Shown: positions 48,101-60,100 of the stretch, one piece after another
How the letters are laid out: every line of letters starts with the position of its first letter
How positions within the stretch are numbered: the first letter of the stretch is position 1
Notes under the pieces: model-generated
Seen by the model: the letters and a program-made list of their open reading frames with translations, nothing else
Told to the model about the DNA's origin: nothing
The model's database searches: none
Assembly (NCBI GenBank): GCA_025617745.1
Contig: CM046856.1
Location: 38,264,092 to 38,328,091, forward strand
DNA from: Heliocidaris erythrogramma
Taxonomy: Eukaryota > Echinodermata > Echinoidea > Camarodonta > Echinometridae
Length of the DNA stretch: 64,000 bases
Direction of reading: 5' to 3'
Program-made: the position numbers and the translations under genes

Positions 48101-51100
48101 TATCTTAACGAACTGATAACTTAAAATCTAAAGAATGATACTTAAGTATCAGTTTGCCCACAAAAACCTCCATTTCAAACAAAATTACATCTGTATCCCC
48201 AATACCCAGTATCTTACACATGTATATGATCCTAATGGTCAATATGACCATTGTTTGCTGATGTGACTATGACTATGTTCTAGCTCAGGCTCAGACCGAA
48301 AATTCTGTCTCTCGTTCGTTAGCTCTTCACTTAGAGACAGAAACGCTCCATTCACTAGCCTGTGCAAACCAAATACACATTGACTTACACACTATAGGCC
48401 TACCACTCATAGGTACACGCCATTGCCGACTGTGTAGTAACGCAGCCAACACACATCCCATACCTAAACTGCATCACTGTGCATTTTTGGCTATATTTAA
48501 TTGAAACTCATATATTGCAGTTTACTTAAATCCAAATACTTATGTTGAATAATAGATGATTAAAACTTACCAGGTTGTTTTGTGACCTTTGAAGAGGGTT
48601 TCCTGAAATTTTGGGTCCTTTTTGTCGATAACTGCTATCGAGACTGTCCCGTCAGCATCCAGTTTGTATTTTTCACGATTATGATGAAGGGAGCCCTCAG
48701 CGCTCGTAGTAGTACCGGCACAATCGGTTCGTCGATCTCCTACGAAGACCTGGAAGGGCCAAACTGACGACGTAAAAAAATAAAAAATATTACGTACGTA
48801 CGTAATAATTACTACGTACGTACGTACGTACGTAATATTTTTAATTTTTTTACGTCGTCAGTTTGGCCCTTCCAGGTCTTCGTAGAATAGCTTGTGTGCG
48901 TAACATTCTGCGTACGTATCTACGGTGCGTAACCATGTACAGCGGCCTCACTAGTGCGCAACATATTGAGAGCAGTCGTCATCCGTATGGAGGTGTGGGT
49001 AACAAGTACCAAAAAGAGGGCTGTAAATGTAAGTTTTTATAACTTTCTACATTTTGTATCTTAACGAACTGATAACTTAAAATCTAAAGAATGATACTTA
49101 AGTATCAGTTTGCCCACAAAAACCTCCATTTCAAACAAAATTACATCTGTATCCCCAATACCCAGTATACACACATGTATATGATCCTAATGGTCAATAT
49201 GACCATTGCTTGCTGATGTGAGGCCTACCATGTATACAGTTTGAATGCAGCGTAATTTTGTAAGATTTTAAAACCGAGAACAACTTGGACCCTGAAATAC
49301 CTGAAAAAGGAGCATGAAAAGGAATAAAACAATAAAATTGGTAAGTTGAACATCTTCGTTTAAGTATATAGCCTAGGCCTAATCTATTTAATTTACACAA
49401 ATATTGTTAAAATGTGAATAATACGATTTTGAAAAACGACATGCCTACTGTCAAGCGGCTGACAGTGAGTTTGCACAGGCGAGTGAATGGAGCGTTTCTG
49501 TCTCTAAGTGAATGGCCGACCCTATCCAAATAAGAGGCTAACGAACGAGAGACAGAAAATTTCGGTCTAGCTCAGGCTTAGACCGAAAATTCTGTCTCTC
49601 GTTCGTTAGCCTCTTATTTGGATAGGGTCGGTCGGCTCTTCACGTAGAGACAGAAACGCTCCGTACACTCGCCTGTGCAAACTCACTGATCGCCGAGGAA
49701 CAGTAGGCATGTAGTTGTTAAAATGTGAATATTACGATTTAAAAAAATATTTGTGTAAATTAAATAGGGCCTAGATAATAGGCCTAGGCTCTATACTTAA
49801 ACGAACATGTTCAACTTACCAATTTGACTGTTTTATTCCTTTTAATGCTCCTTTTTCAGGTAATTCAGGGTCCAAGGTTTTCTCCGTTTGAAAATCTTCC
49901 AGCCGTATTCAAACTGTTATACTTTAGTGTGTAAGTCAATGTGTATTCGGTTTGCACAGCAGAGTGATACGGCCGTTTCTGTCTCCAAGTGAAGAGCTAA
50001 GGAACGAGAGACAGAATTTTCGGTCTAGTGGCAGCGTCCTGAGTGAAACCAGTACGATTCGGTGGGTCTCACAATTTACCAATGTTCAAATGACCATTGA
50101 AAATATGGCCATAAAAGTTATTTTTTGGAATCAAAGTACATTATCATATATACGATGCCACTTACCTAAACAGACCTTCTGCAAATCAGCTTTTCCTAAA
50201 AAATGTGTAGAATCTTAACTTACATCTTTTATTTTATAGCAGCCTATATAGACTAACTAAAAATTGGCTTGTGATGGCGTTCTAAAAAGATATGACAGGT
50301 TTGGAGTACCGACAAGTCACTTGTCAGGGAAGTTGTCACTGATCTTTGCAAATACGGCTTTGTGAAACAGCGGCCAAATTTTAGCTCATTATAGAAACCA
50401 ATTTACAAAACGTATTAAATAGGATAGTATACTTATTCAAATATTACACATTGATTGCATGTAATATAATAGTATAAATGTAGCAATCTAATGTACAGTG
50501 TCTCTTATAAAACAGTAAAATACAAATATACACATGTCATTGAAAATGAATGATACAAAATAATTAACGAAAATGTATAAATAACAAAATCCAGACAAAT
50601 ATTATGCTTGGTTGCAACAATAGTTTATTTACAAATCCACAAATTTTGCAGCCTCTCCCTCTCCCTTTCCCTTTATCAAGGAGAAATACATACAATTGAT
50701 ATACAGTATATGTAAAAATATATAACTTCACAAACGGCGCCTCATAACGGCAAGGTCGGCAGTATTTTTTTCCCGTCCGATTTTCCTATAACAGCCACCA
50801 TACCACCGACAATGCTCCAACAGCAGAGACGACTGCACTTTGGAAGGTGGTAAGATTTGTATTTTTTATCATTAAGTTTGAAAAATGAATCATTATTTTA
50901 TCAGCTAGACATAGCTTCAATACCTAGTCACCTCTCTGGAGTAAATAATTTACTTCATGGTGAGATTCAAGAGCGTGAGTTAGGTGAAACTTAGTTTCAA
51001 CGTACCCGTAATGAAAGAGGAGTACGAGGTTGTAATCATAACCTAGTACATTGGATGAGTGCCGTGACTTATCAATCTGGTACTGGCACACGAAGCTGTA

Positions 51101-54100
51101 CATGGGATATACTGTGTGTGGAGGGGGATATCAACAAAAAAATCTAGATCTAAATATCACCATTTCCCACATACTGTGAGCCATGCAAACCACCCTCGGA
51201 GTTTGCTAGACATGCTAGAGGGGTTACCTGCCAGGCTCAACTAAAATTGTAAAAATTGAATGAATAAAAAAGAAAGAAAAAACCACAAAAATCGGCAGGT
51301 GTGATCAGGGTTTTTTTACCGGTACCTTGCACGACGTGTAACTTGTACGACGTGTAACTTGTATACATATGGGATTACACATGCAAGGAAAGATTTTTAA
51401 GAAAAACCTGATCACACCTACCGATTTTTGTGGGGTTTTTTTTCTTTTTTATTCATTCAATTTTTACAATTTTAGTTGAGCCTGGCAGGTAACCCCTCAT
51501 TTTCTTTGAGGAGGAGGAGGACAAGAAGAAGAAGTCTCATTTAAAAGAAGGAGAAGTAGGAGAAGGAGAAAGAAGAAAAAGAAGAGGAAGAAAAAGAAAT
51601 AGAAGAGAAGGAGAAGAAGATGAATTCGGTCTCTGCACCACATGTTGAGCAGTACTAGATGTCTGTAAAAACGTGATCTATTTTCAAAAGAAGAAAAGGT
51701 TTAAAGGGGGAAAAAAAAAGGAGAAAGGAGCAGGAGGAGAAGGAGGAGGAGGAGGGGGAGGGGGAGGAAGAATAAAGAAGAAGAAGACGACGAATGAAAT
51801 TCAGAACAGTAAATATCTTTTCCACCATGTCTTAATAATCCAGTAAGTATAAATCAGAGAATCAAACCAGGAACTTGAGATTTGGAAAACATCCGCTTTA
51901 CTGAAGGCCTGCTTTTACTAATTGTGAAGATCTTATTTTATTTGTTTCTATGAACTCTTTGCAGAGGTCTGTTGTAGTATTCCTACTTACAATTTACCCA
52001 AATTATACTCCAGAAATCCTATTGTCTTGAGAATCCTCATGAGTGTGTCTGACTTGAGTACAGGATCTCTATATACATGGAGATCATTTTAGGACTAGCT
52101 CCGATAGGAATAATAATAAATAAAATTCTGGATTTATATAGTGCTTTAATAAATACAATGTCTCTGAAGTGCCTTAAAGATCAATCTGGATAATAAGGCC
52201 CACACACTGTATGCACCTTATTAACTCCCTGGAATTTTAATGTCAGTACGTGATTTTCATCACACAGGCACGACATGTTCTTCCATGTGTCACCCCATCA
52301 GTGTACCAGCAGCACACGAGGAACTTCTCTTCAGAAAGTAGTTCATCTCTTACCCAGACAACCCAGGCAGATGGCATCAGAAAGATTACACTCAGCAACC
52401 CTAAAAAGAGGCAAGTTCTGTCAGTTCTGGGCAATTCCGTGCAATGTGTCCCGTATGACACATGACCTCTATATCCAATCATTTTCAGCAAAAATTAAAA
52501 AGCTCTTTGATATGACCATTTACTTAATATATATTTTCCGATATCACTAACATCAACAGATAATTCATTTTTGGAAGAAATGAATGAACAAGAAATATGT
52601 GTGGGACACATTATGGGACACATGACATGGAATTGCTGTTTTATAACATGCCCCCAGCGAAAAAATTTTACTCTGCGGTCAATTTCCGATTCTAACGGAA
52701 TCCCAAACTTCCACTCTTGACCAGACATTATGTATGCACATGTAGGCTATCCCCTACTGTAACTATACATTAACGTCACACCCATTGGCATCCCTAATCC
52801 TAACCCTAGCTTCAAATGTATTGTGACAAATCCAGTTTTCTTGGACAGGTAACACAATTGTCTGTCAGGATGTGCCATGCCTACAAAGCTCCCCATCTGT
52901 TTTTGCCAAACTATATGACAGCTTCTGATGGCGAAATTACCAAACGTAGACTCGGCACATGATATTCGACAGGAATTGATCATCCGTCAACTGCAATCAA
53001 TCACCTTTAATACAAGCTCACAAATTCATTCAACTGAACATTCATCCATCATCTACTGATACCTTTGTTATTCTGTCGCCCTCAGCATGCCATACATCAA
53101 CTATATTACAGAAATTACAGATTATCCAGATTTACCTTGACTGAAGAATTATCTTGGATTTTTTTATTAGTTTCATGGTATATGTGCCACGATAGCACAT
53201 TTACTCAGAAAACCTGAACATTAAACATTTGTTACTGGATTCTCATGGTCCTTACCCCTAACAAATTTCCAAGCCCACACCCTATTGATTAGGGCTAAAT
53301 TTAGACTGTCTGAATTTAACTTACTATACAGCAACTTGACCGATCTCTGTGAAACCGTAAGGTCAAACTAAGTCAAAACTGATAGAGTCGAGAAAGCTAG
53401 CATGCAAACCACAGCAATTTCTGATTTTTAGTTAAACTGCTCTCTTCATCTACCATACACATTTGTAGGTATGGTTAATAAGATTTTATTAGAACAATGC
53501 AATCATAATTCAAATATCAAAACTACTGATTCTTATCCAGACACATTTTCTCCAAAATTATTCATCAATATATTTAAAATCATAATAAAAGCTCCATATC
53601 TTAATAAAAACAGTATGTGAATTGTGCTAATTTTCCTGCATAATGCCCCAACTATACCCACACTTGGAAATCTCCATTGGTTTCGTCATTATAGCAGATG
53701 TGCTATTGCTTTAAATGCCTTAGTACTGCCCTAGAGAAAAATGTTAAAAATTTTGGTACACTGCCCATTGCTCTGTGATTATCCTGATGGTATGTTCCAT
53801 GATTCCCTCCTCTCCTGAGCTTGGTTCCCAAGTGAATTAAATTCTTGCCAACTACATGATTAAGATAACATTAAACCTGCAGATCCTTTTAACAAAACAA
53901 TTACTGATATAATACAGAACCCGACATATTACCAGAAATATGATCATCTGGAATCCTCTCTCTTTCATCTGCTTTACATGCCTAATACTAAACTAAAAGA
54001 TCTGTAATTTTCCCTCCATATCTTTCCTTCTCTTTGAACGACTGAAACTTATATACACGGACGTAAAAACAAAAGTCCAAAAGTTTGGCTCACTTGGCCC

Positions 54101-57100
54101 TAGTAAGTTCTTCCTTCACTGTCTCGATAATCTCTCCTTGGACAGTAATATACCGTTCCCTGGTGCGGGTAAGTGTGATGCTATGTGGGATCAAAGCCTG
54201 ACTGTGTAACATTCTTGAGTGCCTGGCCACCACCCAATCTTACTTGTTCCAGCTTTTTCCTTCATCTTATTTTGTCCAATATCTTTGATCTCTTTGGTCT
54301 GCACAGTTGCTTCTCAAAGGTTTATCCGGCTTGGAGAGGATGGCCGATGAGACAGGGGTGGCTTAGGGAGATAGCCGGAGATGCCTGGACTGTGGCAATT
54401 CAAGGTGCGATGGTGAGCGCCTATTTGTTGACGTTCTAAATCTCGACTGGTCCTGGACCAGGGTAGAAGGAGACCTCGTCCTGCGTCTTATTTGTGGCAA
54501 GCTCGACCTTATCCTGCTCCGGTTGGTGGGTTAACTCGTGCATGTCCTTATCATGTCTTTATCATCTCTTTGTTGGGGGGGACTACCATCTCGGCTTGCT
54601 TGGTGTAATGTTCAGTCAGTCTTCCGGTTTTGCGCTCTTGAATTTCGCCTTGTATACATCCTTGTCATGTTGTTGCAGCGAAGATTCTGTATCATAGCTC
54701 TGACCACACTTTAAGCAGTCAAAGCAGCTTTTTTCTGTGAATCCATTTGTTTCTGGGTCAGGTAGTACATCTACTCCAAACACTTCAAAGTATATTAAGT
54801 CCAAACACAAAAAAAAAATTGGTTACTGGATGCTTATGGTCCTAAAACCTTACGAATTTCCAATCTCGGATTCTTTTCAGAGAACTGCTCTATTCATCTA
54901 AACATACATACACACATATTCATGTATGTATGAATAATAAAAAAGTTTTTCCTAGAACAGTGCAATCATAACTAAAACATAAAAATACCTACTGATTCTT
55001 ATCCAGACATATTTACTTCAAAATTGTTTATCAACATAAGCTTTCTATCTATCATCATGGTATCTGCTCCCAGTATGGAGGTTCATTGCAACATATTTCC
55101 ACTCATCTCCGTACTGTCTTCGTGTCTTTCCACTCAAGGGGGGCGTTTCATGAAAGGACTTGTCAGATATTTTATCCGACAAATTTGCTCTCAGCCAATC
55201 AGATGCAAGGATTTCAGTAGCTTATAACAGTTTTCATGAAACGCTCCCCAGGTCTTAATGTTCTCTTCCCAGTTGATGCCTTCAGGCGAATTTTAGCAGG
55301 AAAGAATTGATCTTGCAGTTGAAGAGATTTTATCACTGTGTACTTGTACAGAAATGCCTTGTCCCTTGCCATGCTGAATGAAGTCACAGGGGAGCTAACT
55401 CGTGATGTTGATGGTGGTGACCTCCGGGCTATCATCCTTGCTTCACAGGGACCTGTCTACTCTGCAGGACATGATCTCAAGGAATTGGTGAGCTGTAGGT
55501 AGTAGTCTTTCAAGTAGCTCAATAGAGACATTCACAACTTTTATTTATGTCTTGTGCCTAGGGTACATCGAACACAATAGCCTGCATTCTACTTAAATGT
55601 AAGCCTGCCGCTGGGTTTAAGCTGTGAGGACCTTATTTTCTTTCTTTACTTGTCAGAGAATCCTGGGGGTGCTCCTGGGGGTGCTGTCAGCTAACTTGGT
55701 GGTGAAAAGGAACCTACAAAATGTGCCACCTCATTTTTTTTAAATGCATGTGTGGTTGTCGGGAAAAAGGCATCCTCGGCACCCCCCGTGAAAAAAAGTT
55801 GTTCTCATGAGCTTGTTTCATTCCGGCTATTGGCACGTGTTTTTTTTTTTTTGGCTAGAAACATTTGAAAAATTTTCTTCATTAAGACATTTTTGATTGT
55901 TAAAATGTTTAATTGAACCAAAACAGAAACTTTCAAGGTATCGTCAATTTCTTCCTATTTTCAAGACACCCTGTATTTTAGTATTATTTTCTGCGATACA
56001 TTCAATCTATGTGAATTACTCTCTTTCTATCTAGACAACCAAGACAGGTCGTGGCTACCACACTGAGGTGTTCAAAAAGTGCTCAGAAATGATGATGCTG
56101 ATTGAAGATCTTCCAGTCCCTGTCATTGCACAAGTCAAAGGTATATATACTCTGCTCACCTTAGACATAGTTGAAGGGACGTATTAAAGTTTAGATTGTC
56201 CTATTAAAATGAAGAAGCTTGATGGGAGGATTTTAATTTGTAAACAAATTTTTAGGCATTTTACTCCCAGTGTTAAAGATCGTATGCTCAAGCTGTAATG
56301 AAAAACACAAGTCAGAAAAAAAATTGGAACCAGCGGGATTCGAACCTGTCATCTACTGCTTGCCGGGCAGCGACTTAACCACCAGGCTATTCTGGTTCAC
56401 GGCCAAGTGATCGAGATCGAGCATACGATCTTTAACACTGGGAGTAAAATGCCTAAAAATTTGTTTACAAATAAATTCCTCCCATCAAGCTTCTTCGTTT
56501 ACTAACCATTGTCTACGGCGGACTGTTGAATATTAATGAGTCATGCAGAAAGAAGAGGATCTTGGGTATTTGATTCCAGTTCATCGTGACTTGGCCGTGA
56601 ACCAGAATAGCCAGGTGGTTATAAGTCGCTGCCCGGCAAGCAGTAGATGACAGGTTCGAATCCCGCTGGTTCCAATTTTTTCTGACTTGTGTTTTTCATT
56701 ACAGATCGAGCATACGATCTTTAACACTGGGTGTAAAATGCCTAAAAATTTGTTTACAAAATTAATTTAGATTGTCCTGTTTAGAAATTGATGAGATGGA
56801 TAGTAATTTTACTGGAGATACTTCAAATAACACATTTTGGATTAAGTGTCTTCCCAAAAGACTCTGGTTCACTGGGACATCTCATTTCCAAATGCAATGT
56901 TGAAATTATTGAGCCGTTTGATGAATTGTATTCAGGACTTGATATTTTAGCAGTTTTCTGAGTGCCTGGGGCACTCAACAAAAATGTACACGAGCAAAGA
57001 ATAATTTCTTGAAAGTTCCAAAAGAGCTCTAGTGAAAAAAATAAAAATGAAATGAATACATTCTATTTGAAATTACTGCAAGGAAATGTCACTTTTGCAA

Positions 57101-60100
57101 AAAGGAAATAAAAACAAGAACAAAAGCACAACAAAACAAATGCTGTGTAACAAAAGTAGGCTCAATATCTGTCTGAGAGCTGTACGATGAAGTTGCTCTC
57201 ATTATGTCTCATTTCATTTTCTCTCTGTTAGGTCTAGCCACAGCTGCTGGATGTCAGCTAGTAGCGAGCTGTGATATAGCTGTAGCGGCAGACACTGCCA
57301 GATTTGCTACACCAGGGTAAGGGACAGGGCTATGTTGCACAAACAATCGTATCAGGTTACAGTCAAACACCATTTTTGTACCTTCAACCTGTCACCATCA
57401 AGGGTTCAATTTCAATTCAATTCAATTTTTATTCAACCATTAATAACATACAAAAAATAAAAAACAATGTACAATGAAAATATAGAGTACCGAAGTGCTG
57501 ACGTCATATTCGCTCGTCGTCCAGGATACTGGTTCCAAACAATAGAGCCCGCGCATAAGGTTCACCGCGAAGTCAATCGAGCAACTGGCTGGAGCGGGCA
57601 ATTTCAGTGTTTGGCGCTGGTGTGATCACCATGCCATTGTTTAGCACAAAATTGTTTAGAACCAGCAACCTTGACATCTTGGCCGGTATGACGTCACACT
57701 TCAGTACTCTATACTAAATAATGGTTAGGGACCCTTGTAACCAGTGCCCAAACATACAAGCCTATTACACCAAAAAAATAAATCTTAAATTGCTAAAAGA
57801 TGGATCCCCTTGTACTAAGAAGGCCTGTTGGATGAGATTGGAGGGGGGGGGGGGAGGGGGAGATCCATGATTTTATGAAATGGCGGTGGGGGGGGGGGCA
57901 CACTGTCAATAAATAATATCTTTTCTTAAGGATTTATTAGCACTCTTGTTTATTTCTTCATCAGTATATCAGTAGGTCTGTTCTGCTCCACACCAGCCGT
58001 AGCCCTTGGCCGGGCAGTCCCGAAGAAGATCGCCATGCAGATGCTCTTAACTGCTGAGCCTATATCAGCTGAGGGTGAGTGGACTATCATTTCAGTTTTG
58101 ATAGTTACGATTAGCAATTTTGTTGAATATTTTATTTTGTTTTAGAGGAATTTTGTCTTCAAATTTGTTATAAAGTCAGGGTTCTTGTATACCAATGAGC
58201 AGTACTAACAGTGGAAATGAGGACCTTGGGACCTTGAAAATGTTATATCAGGACTCTGCTTATATCAGGGTAAAAAAAAACAAAAGAACATTACCGACCT
58301 GAGACCATCAAAATGAGCTTGTTATATCAGGAATCTTGTTATATTGGAGCTAATTATAACAAGTTTCCACAATATTACATTCATGTTAAATACATGTACT
58401 CTTCTTGCAGTCACTATTGTTGTAGGACACGTGCTACGGCGACACGTACATGCTCCTTGGTCAATTTTCTAACTCAAATTCAACCTTAGACTAAATGCTA
58501 TACCTAACCCTAACCCTAAACCCTAGTCTAGAACCCAATTGCATCCCTAACCTTCACCCAATATCTTTGACAAAATAAAGCCCAGAGCAGTGTCTCAGGA
58601 GCAAATGTAGGGATTACCCATTTTGTTCTTCAAATTGGCAATAATAATATTTATTTATGACATTATATCACCCGACGGATTAATTCAATACCTTTGACTT
58701 GATAGTCCCCATATTGGGATAGTTTGAACCCGATCACTCAGGGCACTCCGGTGGTCTAGTGGTTATGACACTGGTCTAGTAATCCAGAGGTCGCGGGTTC
58801 GAATCCCGCCCGGTTCCGCCTGTGATTTTTTTTCACAGCACCCGGGCAACCTTTCACACAGCAGTAGCGTGTGTCACCCCCTTGTGGGCCGTTGGAGACA
58901 AATTGAATAAATTTATTTATGACAATAATATTTTTCTTTTAATGCTACATGGTTCTAATAAAATGTAATGTCTTTGAAAACAATGAATATACATGGTTGG
59001 GAACCTTGTCAAAAAGTTGAAGGAATGGCCAATTTTGAACCTCTCAATGTGTTGCCAATTTAAGGATTTTAAGCTTTTTCTCCTTTTTAAAATTCCTGGC
59101 ATAAAACGCAATGTGGCCATGCAACAAAGATGGACGCAGTGTGTGCAGAAATTTTTGTGCTTTCTACTCATGCATCTGGTATCTTTTTTTTGGGGGGGGG
59201 CTCTGAAGAAAAAGTTATTGAGCCAAACCACAAAATGTGTAGTGATGTTGCAAAAGGATTAATGTAAAAGCTACCATCTCAGGGAGGTCGGATGTGAAGA
59301 GATGAGCTCACAGTGCTGTAATGACATCGTGTTGCCAATTTTGCACTATTTTATACGTTACTATCATTGTCTGATAGCAGAATCATTCAGTATCATTCTA
59401 CATGTATTGTATTCTTTTGATCAGGTGAATATCTCTGATATTAGTTCAGCCTTTATAAAACATTCTGGGTATGATGAGAGTTTCTGCCTATGACCCTCTG
59501 ACCTTTTCATGAGTTATGTCAGTATCATTTGTTCCATGTTTTTTCTTTTCTTTTTTTTTTCTTTAGATGCTCTGAGACATGGCCTGATCAGCAAGACTGT
59601 TCCTGAAGCAGCATTGGAGGAAGAAGTGAGTAGAAAGTTTGCTGACAATTTTGACACAAACTTTACAATTTGGAAAGTGCTTAAAGGAGAATGAAACCCC
59701 CAAAATAAATGCACTTTAATAGAAGCAGAAAAATGAAAGAAAGCATGTCAGTGAAAGAATGAGGAGAAACAGAACTAGTACAAAAGTTATGAATATTTGA
59801 AATCCTAAAATCGGTAGATGAATGGAGATCTTAAATTGGCAATGTCTTCATTATGCTAATGAGATGCTGTGATGTAAATGTGCTATACTTTCCAATTGCC
59901 TTATACAAATGATGTTGTAAAATCCTCTTTCGTGGAATATATCTTAGAAAATTTGATTTCTGTGTAATAGGTGGTGTCACAATATATTTCAAGCACAATG
60001 TTGATAATTCAATTTTCTTTGTTTAAAAGCTGAAATCTGATAATTTTCTTATTACCTATAAAGAGAGAGCACAAACACGTCATAGCATCTCATTTAGCAT

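Larger units (their letters stand above)
47011..49225. repeat. 952 bp tandem duplication, two full copies and a partial third
   Basis: TCTACGGTGCGTAACCATGT occurs at 47011, 47963 and 48919. The copies are nearly identical, so duplication is recent. Each full copy includes one exon-like frame and one ACGT palindrome. Confidence 0.88.
46832..50214. mobile_element. Large fold-back region with about 170 bp terminal inverted repeats
   Basis: The left arm 46832-47002 and right arm 50042-50214 are inverted copies (GATTCTACACATTTTTTAGG at the left end, its inverse at the right). Inside are the 952 bp tandem duplication and a second palindrome centred near 49585. Whether it is a transposon or a product of rearrangement is open. 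Confidence 0.6.
45142..52267 (+). other. ECHDC3 intron 1 (7.1 kb)
   Basis: It contains a CATAGC-type minisatellite (45250-45330), a MITE (45401-45568), three exon-like minus-strand units with ACGT-rich palindromes, promoter-like sequence at 46560-46890, a large fold-back (46832-50214), a MITE (51219-51497) and a polypurine tract (51507-51792). About 50220-51200 shows nothing recognisable. Confidence 0.6.
52411..55351 (+). other. ECHDC3 intron 2, GC-AG type
   Basis: The intron starts GCAAGT and ends TGTACAG. It contains a small Cys/His-bearing minus-strand frame (54616-54810) and a palindromic MITE (55138-55250). The rest is AT-rich, with nothing else recognised. Confidence 0.7.
56203..56765. 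mobile_element. Composite inverted-repeat element with two tRNA-like units, flanked by 13 bp direct repeats
   Basis: TTTAGATTGTCCT occurs at 56190-56202 and 56766-56778. Between them, arms of about 78 bp (AAGAAGCTTGATGGGAGG and its inverse at 56418-56496) enclose a minus-strand tRNA-like unit. A plus-strand copy of the unit and a partial arm (GAGCATACGATCTTTAACAC) follow. Confidence 0.6.

Noticed and set aside
50816-50860. ATG frame [11 protein letters not shown] followed by GTAAG as ECHDC3 first exon
   Set aside because: Its donor leaves phase 2, which cannot join exon 2 in frame; the exon at 45037-45141 ends in the required phase 0.
58744-58818. True tRNA gene
   Set aside because: Acceptor stem pairs only in part, the anticodon stem has a mismatch, and a SINE body and tail follow.
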